Positions 44,311-53,298 of a DNA stretch of 64,000 nt are shown piece after piece. Position 1 is the first letter of the stretch; each line of letters opens with the position of its first letter. The position numbers and the translations under genes are program-made. The stretch comes from Miniimonas arenae (GTDB lineage: Bacteria; Actinomycetota; Actinomycetes; Actinomycetales; Beutenbergiaceae), in contig NZ_VENP01000012.1 in the NCBI RefSeq assembly GCF_006351005.1, positions 1 to 64,000 of the forward strand, in the 5' to 3' direction. Under the pieces are notes generated by a model that saw nothing but the letters and a program-made list of their open reading frames with translations, made no database searches and was not told the origin of the DNA.

Positions 44311-44366
44311 TCGTGCAGCCGTTCGTTCGTGCAGCCGTCCGTCTCAGCGGCCGATCACCGCGCGGC

Positions 44367-44990
44367 TCACTCGAACGGCGTCGGGTCCCCCGCGCCCACG
44401 CGCACGACCTCGGGCGCGCCGCTGGAGAGGTCGACCACCGTGGTCGGCTGGGTGCCGCACTCGCCCGAGTCCAGCACGATGTCGACCACGTGCCCGAGTT
44501 CCTCGTTGATCTGCCACCCGTCGGTGAGCGGCTCCTCGTGCCCGGGGAGGATGAGGGTGGAGGACAGCAGCGGCTCGCCGAGCTCGCGCAGCAGCGCGCG
44601 CACGACCGCGTTGTCGGGGATGCGCACGCCCACCGTCTTCTTCTTCGGGTGGTGCAGGCGCCGTGGCACCTCCTTCGTCGCGGGCAGGATGAAGGTGTAC
44701 GCGCCCGGCGTGGCCGCCTTGATCGCGCGGAACGCCGAGTTGTCCAGGTGCACGAGCGCCCCGAGCTGGTGGAAGTCCGAGCACACGAGCGTGAAGTCGT
44801 GCTTCGCGTCGAGGTGCCGGATCTCGCGGATGCGCTCGGGCCCGTGCACCGAGTCCAGGCGCGCGCCGAGCGCGTAGCAGGAGTCGGTCGGATAGGCGAT
44901 GAGGGCGTCGTCGTCGCGGAGGGCGGCGACGGTCTGCGCGATCGCGCGCGGCTGCGGGTTGACGGGGTGGACCTCGAGGAACCGTGCCAT
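44367..44990 (-). CDS. Sua5/YciO/YrdC-type protein (threonylcarbamoyl-AMP synthase family)
   Basis: A 207-residue single-domain protein of the family that makes threonylcarbamoyl-adenylate for tRNA t6A37. The motif region is ALIAYPTDSCYALGARLDS, followed by HDFTLVCSDFHQLG and TVGVRIPDNAVVRALL. The length and the SCYALG variant are closer to the YciO branch than to TsaC or Sua5, so the RNA-modification role is less certain. ATG 44990 is six bases after TAGGCT (leaderless). Confidence 0.87.
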   Translation of the reverse strand: MARFLEVHPVNPQPRAIAQTVAALRDDDALIAYPTDSCYALGARLDSVHGPERIREIRHLDAKHDFTLVCSDFHQLGALVHLDNSAFRAIKAATPGAYTFILPATKEVPRRLHHPKKKTVGVRIPDNAVVRALLRELGEPLLSSTLILPGHEEPLTDGWQINEELGHVVDIVLDSGECGTQPTTVVDLSSGAPEVVRVGAGDPTPFE

Positions 44991-45043
44991 CGCCCCAGCC
45001 TAGGCAGTGCGCCACGCACTGCACCACGACGCCGCCACGACAC

Positions 45044-45077
45044 AGCAGCCCCCGCCCGGACCTGGGCGGGGGCTGCT
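45044..45077 (-). terminator. Terminator of the giant rhamnogalacturonan enzyme gene
   Basis: A perfect 14-bp GC-rich stem (45044-45057 with 45064-45077, AGCAGCCCCCGCCC) with a six-base loop, 34 bp beyond the stop codon. Confidence 0.8.
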
Positions 45078-45110
45078 GACGTCGTGCGGTCGTGCTCGGT
45101 GCGGAGCGTG

Positions 45111-48100
45111 TCAGCGTGTGACGCGCACCTGCAGCGGCTGACTCGTGGTCTCACCCGCCGCGTTGGCGAGCACCGCCGTGTAGGTGTACGTCCCCGGTGC
45201 GCGGCCCGTCAGCGTGCTGTGCACGATCTGGGCGTTGCGGCCGTTGGGGACGAGCGCCCGGGTGTCCACCAGGACACCGTTCTCGTACAGCCGGTAGGAC
45301 GTCGCGTTGGTGCCCCACCACATCGAGGTCGTGACGGTGTAGGAGCCGTCGCCGTCCCAGTTGTCGCTGCTGAGCACCGGTGCGCCCGGGTTGGCGGTGG
45401 TCACCTGGACCGTGAGCGGCGCCGTCGTGGTCTGACCGTGCTGGTTGGACAGCACCGCGGTGAACACGTAGGTGCCGTTGCGCAGCCCCGCGATCGGGAA
45501 CGTCGCCTGCTGGGCCGACGGCGTGGCGTCCGTGAGGTCCTTGCTCGCCACGAGCACGCCGTCCTGGAAGAGGTCCACGGACCAGGCGTTCTGACCCCAC
45601 CACATGGTCATGGTGAGGGCGAAGTCGCCGTCGCCGTCCCAGTTGTCGCTGCTGAGCACCCCGCGGGCGGGAGCGGCCGTCGCCGGGCCGGGGACGCGCG
45701 GTGCGGTAACCGTGAGCGCCTCCGTGTCCGAGCCGTTGCCCATGCCCTTGGAGCTGGCCGACACCTTGATCCGGTACTCCCCGACCGGCAGCGACGAGAG
45801 CGTGAACGTGGTGGTCCACGCACCGTCGGTCACCGGCACGGACTGGCCGAGCACCTTCTTGCCGGCGGCGTTCTGCAGCTCGGCGTAGACGAGCGCCTTG
45901 TCCTCCTTCCAGCCGGTGTCACCCGGCTGCGCGGTGCCGGTCACGGTGACGGTGTCCGCCGTCGTGGCCGTGCCCCCGCCCGAGGTGATGACCACGGTCG
46001 GTGACGTGACCGGCGAAGGGGTGCCTGCGCCGTCGCCGACGTACGCGATCGACGGCGTCGGCGGAGTCGCCATGCCCTCACCCAGGAAGTAGGACGTCTG
46101 CGGCGGCTGGTTGTAGGCGGTGTTCTGCCACGCCACCGAGAGCCGGTAGACCGGGTCGGACTGCAGGGTGCGCAGGCGGTGGGACGTGAGGTCCACCGTC
46201 GTCGCGATCCGCAGCGCCGTCGAGTCGTCCGTGCGCGTGACGATCTCCTCGCGCCAGTCCCCGAACAGGTCCGCCTGGAGGGCCGGGTTGCCCTTGGTGT
46301 CGTTGCTCGTGAGCGTGCCCTCGGCGCGGTAGATCTCCACCGACTGCTCGTTCTCGTAGTCCCACTTGGAGATGGTCGGGACGCCCGTGCGGGTCGCCTC
46401 GTCCCAGTCGTGGTCGGTGACCTCGCGCAGCAGGTCGCCGTCCCACCAGGTGGTGAAGTTGGCGGCCGGGATCTCGTTCGAGATCAGCTCGCCGTCGGCC
46501 GCGTGCAGGAACCCGGCGACGTCGTTCCACGCCCCGCCGTCGGCGATGTTCCACGCCTCGGCGCCCTCGTAGCGCGGGTCGATGTCCGCGGCGGTGCCGC
46601 GGCCGGTGTCCTTCGTCCCGGAGACGGACCACAGGATCTCGCCCGTGGCGGCGTCGCGGAAGGAGGAGATGATCCCGCCGTTGCCGCTCGGGCCCTCGTG
46701 CACCGCGAAGACCTCCAGACCCTCGCGCGAGGGGTCCAGGTCGGTCACCGTGAGCGCGTCACCGTGGCCGAGGCCTGTGCTGTACAGCACCTCGCCGTCG
46801 TCGTCCACCGTGAGCGAGCCGTAGACGATCTCGTCCTTCTGGTCCCCGTCCACGTCCGCGACGGAGATCTGGTGGTTGCCCTGGTGCTCGTACTGCGAGC
46901 CGGCCTCGTTGGTGTCGAAGACCCACCGCTGCACGAGCTGCGAGCCGTCGAAGTCCCACGTCGCCACGACCATCCGGGTGTAGTACCCGCGGGCCATCAC
47001 CAGCGACGGGTGCTCGCCGTCGAGGTAGGCCGTCCCGGCGAGGAAGCGGTCCACGCGGTTGCCGTAGGTGTCACCCCAGGAGCCGACGTCCCCGCGGGCG
47101 GGCACGTAGTCGACCGTGTCGATCGCCGCACCCGTGGCCCCGTCGAAGATCGTGAGGTACTCCGGGCCGGTGAGGACGTAGCCGGAGGAGTTGCGGTAGT
47201 CCGCCCGCGCATCCCCGATGACCGTGCCCTGGCCGTCGACCGTGCCGTCGGCGGTCTTCATAGCCACCTCGGCCCGACCGTCACCGTCGTAGTCGTACAC
47301 CTGGAACTGCGTGTAGTGCGCGCCGGCCCGGATGTTCGCCCCGAGGTCGATCCGCCACAGCCGGGTGCCGTCGAGCTCGTACGCGTCCACGTACACCGTG
47401 CCGGTGTAGCCGGCCTGGGAGTTGTCCTTGGAGTTGGACGGGTCCCACTTGACGATGAGCTCGTACGCACCGTCGCCGTCGACGTCACCGATCGAGGTGT
47501 CGTTGGCCCGGTAGGTGTAGGGCTGACCGTCCTTGGTGTAGGCGTCCGCGGGCTTGTCCAGCGCCACGTCGAGGGTCTGGGAGTCCCAGACGCCGAACGA
47601 CTCGGTCACCCACGTCTGCACGCCGCCCGTGACGGACGCGATCCGGTAGGTGGAGTCCACCGTGCCGGCCGGGTCCAGGACGTTCGTGGTGTCGGTGACC
47701 GGGTCCTTCGTCACGCGCACACCGTCGCGGTAGACGTAGAAGCCGAGGTCGGCCGGGTCGAGGCCGAGCAGGCGCCAGCCCACGTACACGCCGTCGTCCG
47801 TGGCCACCGCGACCGGCGCCCGGTCGAGGTTCTCCGCCTGGCGCACGAGCGTCGTCGTGCCGGCCGAGGCGACCGTCGCCGACCGCTCGGAGACGCCGCC
47901 GGCGTTCACCGCCGCCACCGCGTAGTAGTACGGGATGGTGGTGAGCACGTCGGTGTCGTCGAAGGACGTGGCGCTCGCGCGGCCGACCAGCTCGAGCTCG
48001 CCGTCGGCGGACTCGGCGCGGTAGACCTGGTAGAACAGCGCGCCGTCCACCGGCTGCCACGCGAGGGAGACGAGGTTCTTCTCCTCCTTCGTCACCGCCA

Positions 48101-51100
48101 GGCCCGACGGCGTGGCCGCGGTCGGGATGCTCGGGTCCACCGTGGTCACGGCGAGGGTGTTCGTCGCGAGCGAGGCGTTGCCCGCGGCGTCGAGCGCGAC
48201 CACCGAGTAGGTGCACTCGAGGCCGACGTCGGCCGAGGTGTCGGTGAACGACGCCTCGGTCGTCTCCCCCACCGTGACCGGCGCCGTCGCGCCGACCGAC
48301 TGCCGCAGCACCCGGTAGCTCGCCGCACCCTCCGCGCCCTGCCAGGACAGGTCGACGGCCACCTGCGTGCCGTCCACGTGCACGCCGTCGAGCACGAGCG
48401 CGGTCGGCGCGTACTGCAGCGGCGTGATCTCCAGGCCGTTGAGCCAGCCGGTGGCGACCAGCGTGAGCTGGCCGTCGGTGACGGCGACCGGCTGCATCAG
48501 CTTGGTCGTCACCGCGTTGCGGCCCGTGCGGCCGGTGCCGTAGTCGACACCCTCGATGACGGCGCCGAGCTGTGCGGTGCCGATCATGTCGCCCGAGTAG
48601 GCGGTCACGGAGTACGTGCCCACCGGCAGGTCGACGACGAACGTGTTGCCCGTGCCCGGGAGCAGGAAGTCGCGCTCGAGCGCCGTGGGCACCGGCGTGA
48701 AGGCCACGCCCCGGTCACGTCCACCCGGTCCGGGCAGCGCCGTCCAGCCGTAGCCGGTCGACGCGCTGTAGAGGGTGTTCTGGTTGACCTCGAGGTAGCC
48801 CGGCTGCACGACGTTGCCGGCGAGCTGGAAGTCGAAGGAGCGGATCGGCGCCTTCGTCGTCACGGCCACGACGCCCGAGCGCGGGGAGTCGCCCGCGCCG
48901 TTCGTCGCGACCACGACGAGCTCGTAGGACGTGCCGCGGGTCAGGCCCGCGACGAGCGCCTGCGGCAGCGTGGAAGTGGTGGCGAGGCGGTAGGCGTCGT
49001 CACCGGCGCCGGCCTCCCGCACGTACACCGAGTAGACGTCGGTGCCGGGCGATGCCGTCCACGTCAGCTGGGCGCTGGAGTCCGAGACGGCTCCGACGAG
49101 CACGCCGGCCGGAGCCAGGGGGGCCTCGCTGGGCGCCTCGGCCGCCACGACGTGGTCGGCGAGCGGGATGTCGAGCTCGGCGACGTCACCGGCCACGAGC
49201 CGGGCCATCTGGATAGCGCCGTACTCCTGGAAGTGCGTGTCGTCCGTGGTCCCGGTCGGCCGGCCCGGGTAGACCCCGGCCGGCACGTGCAGGAACACCG
49301 ACTTCGCGCGCTCCGGGCCGATCTCGTCGAGGTAGGCCCGGCTGGTGGCGGACAGGTCCACCAGCGGGGTGTCCGTCTCCTGCGCGAGCGCCGTCGCGGC
49401 GTCGACGTAGGCGGGGAAGGACACGTTCGCCTTGCCCGTCGTCGCGTTGAAGTCGCGGCGCGAGACCGGCGTCACGACGATCGGCACGGCGCCGCGCTGG
49501 CGCGCGCCGTCCACGAACGTGCGCAGGTAGTTGGCGTAGTCCGCCGGGGCGGCCCAGCGGTCGTCCACGCCACGGGAGTTGTCGTTGTGGCCGAACTGGA
49601 CGAAGAGGTAGTCCCCCGGCTTGATCTGCCGGAGCACCTCGTCCAGGCGGCCCTGGCTGATGAAGTTCTTCGAGGAGCGCCCGCCGATCGCCTTGTTCTC
49701 CACGGTCACGCCGTCGTCGAGGAACCGGTCGATCATCTGGCCCCAGCCGGCCTGCGGCGCGTAGTCGGCCGTGTAGGACTGGACCGTGGAGTCACCCGTG
49801 ATCCACACGGTGGGCTCGGCACCGGCCGTGCGCGCGCTCTGCTGGCGCACCACGAGCTGGTTGAGCTTCGGCGCGGTGCCGGAGAGCTCGAGGTTGAGCT
49901 GGCCGTCGACGATCGCGATGTCGAACGACATCGCCAGGTACTCGCCGGCGTTCTTCGCCGTCGCCTGCACCTTGGCCATCTGCTCGGCCGTGATCGCGAT
50001 GTTCGTGACGTCGGCGGCGTCGCCGGCGACGAGGTCGACCGTGTAGTCGCCGTTGGGCAGGTCGACCACGAGCTCGGTGTCGCCGACCGTGACGAAGTCG
50101 CTGCGCACGGCGTCGTCGGTGCCGCGGTCGGTCGCGCTCACCTGGGCGACGTCGACGAACCCGTAGCGCTGCTCGGCGCTGTACGCGGAGGTGGCGTCCA
50201 GGCGGATGCTGCCGGGCGCCGTCGCACCGCTGCCCAGGTCGAAGCTGAGGATGCCCGAGTCCGGAAGCTCGACGTCGGGCACGTCCGCGCCGGCGAGCGT
50301 CGCCACGGCGGCAGCCGACGGTGCGGACAGGCCGTCCGCGCCCTTGGCCTGGACGCGGTAGTAGTGCACGACGTCGGTCGCGACGGCGTCGGTGGCCCAG
50401 ACCTGGTCACCGACCGAGGCCACCTCGGTGTACGGGCCGGCGACGTCGTCGCTGCGGCTGAGGACGTAGCCCGTCGCGCCGGCGATCTCGTTCCAGCGCA
50501 GCGTGATGCTGCCGTCGGTGACGTACGCGGTGCGCAGCGAGGTCGGAGCGGGCAGGCTGCCGTAGCCCGGGTCGGTCGGCGTGCCCGTGGGCTGCGCCGT
50601 CGGCTCGGTGGTGGGGGTGGCCGTCGGGCTCGTCGTCGGCTCGGGCGTCGGCGTGGACACCGCGACGACCTGGAGGCCGTTGAGGTAGGCGCCCGCGCCG
50701 GCGCCGGAGAGGTCCACCGTGAGCTGGCCGTCGGCCACCGTCGTGCGGTACGTCCCGGTCGCGACCGCAGCCTTGGCCGACAGCGTCCCCGCCGCCGCGC
50801 CCTCGAGGGTGATCGTGGTCTTCGTGGTGCCCGATCCGGTGGGGTCGCCGGACGTGGCCGTGACGTCGTACGTGCCGTTGGGCAGGTCGACGAGGAAGGT
50901 CCACGAGGTCGCGAGCAGGAAGTCGCGCGCGACGTCGTCGCCCACCGCCGCGCCGCGGTCGCGCGAGACCGGGCTCGAGCCCGCCGCGATGCCGAAGCCC
51001 GCGGCGGCGGTGTACGCCGTGGACTCGGAGACACGGGTCGAGCCCGCCGCCACCGGGCTCGTGGCGGTCCCGAAGTCGTACGACCAGGGCGCCGGCGCGT

Positions 51101-51197
51101 CGGCGACGGCCGGGAGTGCGGGTAGTGCGACGGCGCAGGCCGCCAGGGGGGCGACGAGCAGCGCGAGCCGCGGCCGTCGGGGGTGTCGACTGGTCAT
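45111..51197 (-). CDS. Secreted multidomain rhamnogalacturonan acetylesterase (CE12) and lyase (PL11)
   Basis: A 2,028-residue exported enzyme that would deacetylate and cleave rhamnogalacturonan I. Order, with approximate residues: signal peptide (1-33); galactose-binding-like module (38-180); Thr/Pro linker; FnIII (223-310); second binding module (318-455); CE12 SGNH esterase (470-690: WITGDSTVQSY, QFGHNDN, DDTHFQEYG); FnIII; third binding module (795-935); two FnIII; PL11 lyase (1117-1705: RQAENLDRAPVAV, DGDGAYELIVKWDPSNSKDN, YDYDGDGRAEVAMKTADGT); Ig-like domain; two copies of a C-terminal module starting VLSSDNWDGDG (1847, 1942). ATG 51197 has AAGG six bases upstream; ATG 51218 is the alternative. 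Two TGAAWCGWTTCA-like sites lie just upstream. Confidence 0.9.
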   Translation of the reverse strand: MTSRHPRRPRLALLVAPLAACAVALPALPAVADAPAPWSYDFGTATSPVAAGSTRVSESTAYTAAAGFGIAAGSSPVSRDRGAAVGDDVARDFLLATSWTFLVDLPNGTYDVTATSGDPTGSGTTKTTITLEGAAAGTLSAKAAVATGTYRTTVADGQLTVDLSGAGAGAYLNGLQVVAVSTPTPEPTTSPTATPTTEPTAQPTGTPTDPGYGSLPAPTSLRTAYVTDGSITLRWNEIAGATGYVLSRSDDVAGPYTEVASVGDQVWATDAVATDVVHYYRVQAKGADGLSAPSAAAVATLAGADVPDVELPDSGILSFDLGSGATAPGSIRLDATSAYSAEQRYGFVDVAQVSATDRGTDDAVRSDFVTVGDTELVVDLPNGDYTVDLVAGDAADVTNIAITAEQMAKVQATAKNAGEYLAMSFDIAIVDGQLNLELSGTAPKLNQLVVRQQSARTAGAEPTVWITGDSTVQSYTADYAPQAGWGQMIDRFLDDGVTVENKAIGGRSSKNFISQGRLDEVLRQIKPGDYLFVQFGHNDNSRGVDDRWAAPADYANYLRTFVDGARQRGAVPIVVTPVSRRDFNATTGKANVSFPAYVDAATALAQETDTPLVDLSATSRAYLDEIGPERAKSVFLHVPAGVYPGRPTGTTDDTHFQEYGAIQMARLVAGDVAELDIPLADHVVAAEAPSEAPLAPAGVLVGAVSDSSAQLTWTASPGTDVYSVYVREAGAGDDAYRLATTSTLPQALVAGLTRGTSYELVVVATNGAGDSPRSGVVAVTTKAPIRSFDFQLAGNVVQPGYLEVNQNTLYSASTGYGWTALPGPGGRDRGVAFTPVPTALERDFLLPGTGNTFVVDLPVGTYSVTAYSGDMIGTAQLGAVIEGVDYGTGRTGRNAVTTKLMQPVAVTDGQLTLVATGWLNGLEITPLQYAPTALVLDGVHVDGTQVAVDLSWQGAEGAASYRVLRQSVGATAPVTVGETTEASFTDTSADVGLECTYSVVALDAAGNASLATNTLAVTTVDPSIPTAATPSGLAVTKEEKNLVSLAWQPVDGALFYQVYRAESADGELELVGRASATSFDDTDVLTTIPYYYAVAAVNAGGVSERSATVASAGTTTLVRQAENLDRAPVAVATDDGVYVGWRLLGLDPADLGFYVYRDGVRVTKDPVTDTTNVLDPAGTVDSTYRIASVTGGVQTWVTESFGVWDSQTLDVALDKPADAYTKDGQPYTYRANDTSIGDVDGDGAYELIVKWDPSNSKDNSQAGYTGTVYVDAYELDGTRLWRIDLGANIRAGAHYTQFQVYDYDGDGRAEVAMKTADGTVDGQGTVIGDARADYRNSSGYVLTGPEYLTIFDGATGAAIDTVDYVPARGDVGSWGDTYGNRVDRFLAGTAYLDGEHPSLVMARGYYTRMVVATWDFDGSQLVQRWVFDTNEAGSQYEHQGNHQISVADVDGDQKDEIVYGSLTVDDDGEVLYSTGLGHGDALTVTDLDPSREGLEVFAVHEGPSGNGGIISSFRDAATGEILWSVSGTKDTGRGTAADIDPRYEGAEAWNIADGGAWNDVAGFLHAADGELISNEIPAANFTTWWDGDLLREVTDHDWDEATRTGVPTISKWDYENEQSVEIYRAEGTLTSNDTKGNPALQADLFGDWREEIVTRTDDSTALRIATTVDLTSHRLRTLQSDPVYRLSVAWQNTAYNQPPQTSYFLGEGMATPPTPSIAYVGDGAGTPSPVTSPTVVITSGGGTATTADTVTVTGTAQPGDTGWKEDKALVYAELQNAAGKKVLGQSVPVTDGAWTTTFTLSSLPVGEYRIKVSASSKGMGNGSDTEALTVTAPRVPGPATAAPARGVLSSDNWDGDGDFALTMTMWWGQNAWSVDLFQDGVLVASKDLTDATPSAQQATFPIAGLRNGTYVFTAVLSNQHGQTTTAPLTVQVTTANPGAPVLSSDNWDGDGSYTVTTSMWWGTNATSYRLYENGVLVDTRALVPNGRNAQIVHSTLTGRAPGTYTYTAVLANAAGETTSQPLQVRVTR

Positions 51198-51217
51198 CCT
51201 CATCCTTCGCTTCGGCA

Positions 51218-51261
51218 TTGAAACGATCTACTGACTCCCCAGACGCCGTTGAATCGATTTA
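51218..51261. promoter_or_regulatory. Tandem LacI-type operator candidates before the giant enzyme gene
   Basis: TTGAAACGATCTA (51218-51230) and TTGAATCGATTTA (51249-51261) are direct copies with a start-to-start distance of 31 bp, about three helical turns. Both resemble the fucO site TGAAACGATTCA with one or two mismatches. A plausible promoter for the minus-strand gene is TTGCGC with an 18-bp spacer to TAGATA near 51280-51306, which would put both sites in the initial transcribed region. Confidence 0.5.
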
Positions 51262-51339
51262 TGGGAGTCGGGCTCTATCTAAGCGGTCTGCCACGGGGAG
51301 CGCAACGTAGACAAAAGTCGATGCTCACGGTTTGGGGCC

Positions 51340-51475
51340 GGTAGCGGCGGGCGGGCGTGGGGCGGGCAGGCGCGGGCGGGTCCGGGCGGGCAGGCGTGCG
51401 GGCGGGCAGGCGTGCGGGCGGGCGTGGGGCGGGCAGGCGCGGGCGCGGGGGGCAGGTGCGGACGGGCCGCGGGCG
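51340..51475. repeat. G-rich imperfect tandem repeat
   Basis: The 541-bp gap between the giant enzyme and marC holds no gene that I can support. This part is a degenerate tandem array of GCGGGCGGGCAGGC-like units with many runs of three or four G on the plus strand, and could form G-quadruplexes. No conserved ORF is seen in it. Confidence 0.7.
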
Positions 51476-51495
51476 GGCGCCGACCGCCCGTGCAG

Positions 51496-51622
51496 CCAAC
51501 AATGGCGGCGGTTTCGGAGCCATACGCTCCGAAACCGCCGCCATTGTTGGTCGCCGGCGGACGGGGGCCCGCTCGATGCTACGCGGACGCTTTCGGAGCG
51601 CAGCACTCCGGAAACGTCCGCA
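51496..51622. repeat. Intergenic inverted element with 25-bp perfect arms
   Basis: A perfect 25-bp inverted repeat (51496-51520 and 51526-51550) with a five-base loop, both arms containing TTTCGGAGC or its complement. A second, imperfect palindrome follows at 51583-51622 with the same TTTCGGAG core. It lies about 115 bp beyond the marC stop. Similar in design, but not in sequence, to the elements at 8274, 31936 and 53299. Confidence 0.8.
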
Positions 51623-51738
51623 CTCCGCCCGCGCCTCGTACGGCCACCGTCCGCACGCACGCTCGCAGAGCCGGAGGGCGGCGCTCGGGAAGCGTCCGCG
51701 GAAGCGCACGCGACCCGCGACCCCGCGCCGAACCGAGG

Positions 51739-52356
51739 TCAGACGGTCCGGGCGAACGCGATGACGGCGTCGGCGATGAGCTGCACCGCGATCGCCGCGA
51801 GGAGCATGCCGGCCAGGCGGGTCACCACGGTCACGCCGCCGTCCTTGAGGATCCGGTGGATGATCCCGGCGAACCGCATCGCGAGGTAGAGACACGCGTG
51901 CACGAGCAGGATCGCGACCATGATGACGGCCCACGCGGCCGGGCTGCGGTCGGAGTTCTCCACCGCGAGCATCGACGCGACGATCGCGCCGGGGCCCGCG
52001 AGCAGCGGAGTCCCGAGCGGCACGAGCGCCACGTTCACCCCCGTCGCCGACGGCGAGGGGTCCTCCGCCTTGCCGGTGAGCAGGTCGAGCGCGACGAGCA
52101 GGAGGAGCAGCCCGCCCGACGCCTGGAAGGCGGGCACCGAGACGTGCAGGAAGTCGAAGATGAGACGCCCGAACAGCGTGAACGCGATGATGACGCCGAG
52201 GGCGACGAGCACCGCCTGGCGTGCCGCGGAGATGCGCTGGGCGCGCTGCATGGAGGAGGTGAGCGCCAGGAACACCGGAACCGTGCCGGGGGGATCCATG
52301 ATGACGACCAGCGTGAGGAAGGTCGTCACGCCGAGGGTGACCAGCTCGGGACTCAT
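51739..52356 (-). CDS. MarC family integral membrane protein
   Basis: A 205-residue membrane protein with six predicted helices, for example ASGGLLLLLVALDLLTG and WAVIMVAILLVHACLYLAM. Family features are FLTLVVIMDPPGTVPVFLALT near the N-terminus and VALVPLGTPLLAGPGAI in the middle. The function of MarC proteins is unknown; an early link to multiple antibiotic resistance was not upheld. ATG 52356 overlaps the stop of the PHP gene by four bases, so it is translationally coupled to it. Confidence 0.9.
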   Translation of the reverse strand: MSPELVTLGVTTFLTLVVIMDPPGTVPVFLALTSSMQRAQRISAARQAVLVALGVIIAFTLFGRLIFDFLHVSVPAFQASGGLLLLLVALDLLTGKAEDPSPSATGVNVALVPLGTPLLAGPGAIVASMLAVENSDRSPAAWAVIMVAILLVHACLYLAMRFAGIIHRILKDGGVTVVTRLAGMLLAAIAVQLIADAVIAFARTV

Positions 52357-53192
52357 CGCACCACCGCCGTCCGGCCCAGCGCCTCGATCTGCGCGAGCAC
52401 CTCGGGCGTAGTGAGGTTCTCCCCCAGCTCGTTCTTCTTGCCGGTGCCGTGGAAGTCGCTCGCGCCCGTCACGAGCAGGCCGAGGCTGCGGGCCACGGCG
52501 CGCATCCGACGGCGCTGCTGCGGCGTGTGGTCGCGGTGGTCGACCTCGAGGCCCACCAGGCCCGCGTCCGCGAGCCCGGCGATCTCCTCCCCCGTGAGCG
52601 TCGCGCCGCGCCTGCCCGCGGCGGGATGCGCGAGCACGGGCACGCCGCCCGCTGCCAGCACGAGGCGCACCGCCTCGAGCGACGTCGGAGCCTGGTAGGG
52701 GATGTCGTACGGGCCGTCGTTCGCGAGGATCGTCGCGAACAGCGCGTCACGGTGGGTGGCGACGCCGTTGGCGACCAGTGCGTCGGCGATGTGGGGCCGT
52801 CCGACGGTCGCGCCGGGCGGGGTGTGCGCGACGACGTCCGCCCAGGTCAGCGGGTAGTCCCGACCGATCAGCTCGGTCATCCGGCGCGCGCGGTGCTCCC
52901 GCGACGTGCGCGCCGCCGCCATGCTGTCGCGCAGCGGCGCGTCCTCGGGGTCGTGCAGGTACGACAGCAGGTGCACGCCGAGCGCGCCGTCCTGGCAGGA
53001 CACCTCGGCACCGCGCACGAGCGCGATCCCGACGGCGAGCGCCGCCTCGGTCGCCTCGGCCCACCCCGCGGTGGTGTCGTGATCGGTGAGGGCGACGCCG
53101 TCCAGCCCGGCCTCGCTCGCGGCGCGCACGAGCGCCGCCGGGCTCAGCGTCCCGTCGGAGCAGGTGGAGTGGGTGTGCAGGTCCAGACGCAC
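52353..53192 (-). CDS. PHP-domain phosphoesterase (TrpH/YciV-like)
   Basis: A 279-residue metal-dependent phosphoesterase. PHP motifs are LDLHTHSTCSDGTLSP, ALTDHDTT, RGAEVSC, LAHPAAG and GASDFHGTGK, together supplying the trinuclear metal ligands. Close relatives hydrolyse 3',5'-nucleoside bisphosphates or trim RNA 5' ends (RNase AM); which applies is unproven. GTG 53192 follows a TAGCCT/TAGACC region by a few bases (leaderless possible). Upstream of marC in a two-gene unit. Confidence 0.88.
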   Translation of the reverse strand: MRLDLHTHSTCSDGTLSPAALVRAASEAGLDGVALTDHDTTAGWAEATEAALAVGIALVRGAEVSCQDGALGVHLLSYLHDPEDAPLRDSMAAARTSREHRARRMTELIGRDYPLTWADVVAHTPPGATVGRPHIADALVANGVATHRDALFATILANDGPYDIPYQAPTSLEAVRLVLAAGGVPVLAHPAAGRRGATLTGEEIAGLADAGLVGLEVDHRDHTPQQRRRMRAVARSLGLLVTGASDFHGTGKKNELGENLTTPEVLAQIEALGRTAVVR

Positions 53193-53298
53193 GAGGGTCT
53201 AGGCTACCGGCCGCCCCGCGGCGCCCCGCTCCGCGGATCTCGCCTCCTCCGGGTGCTCGGGCGCCCCCGGCGTGCCCCCTTCCCTCCCAGCAACGTCC

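Noticed and set aside
46179..51125. A very long open frame (1,648 codons) on the plus strand opposite the giant enzyme gene
   Set aside because: It is the antisense shadow of a very GC-rich gene: Arg/Val/His/Glu-rich, no family resemblance, no ribosome-binding site. Similar antisense frames opposite adnA, adnB, the UPF0182 gene and gltD were rejected for the same reason.
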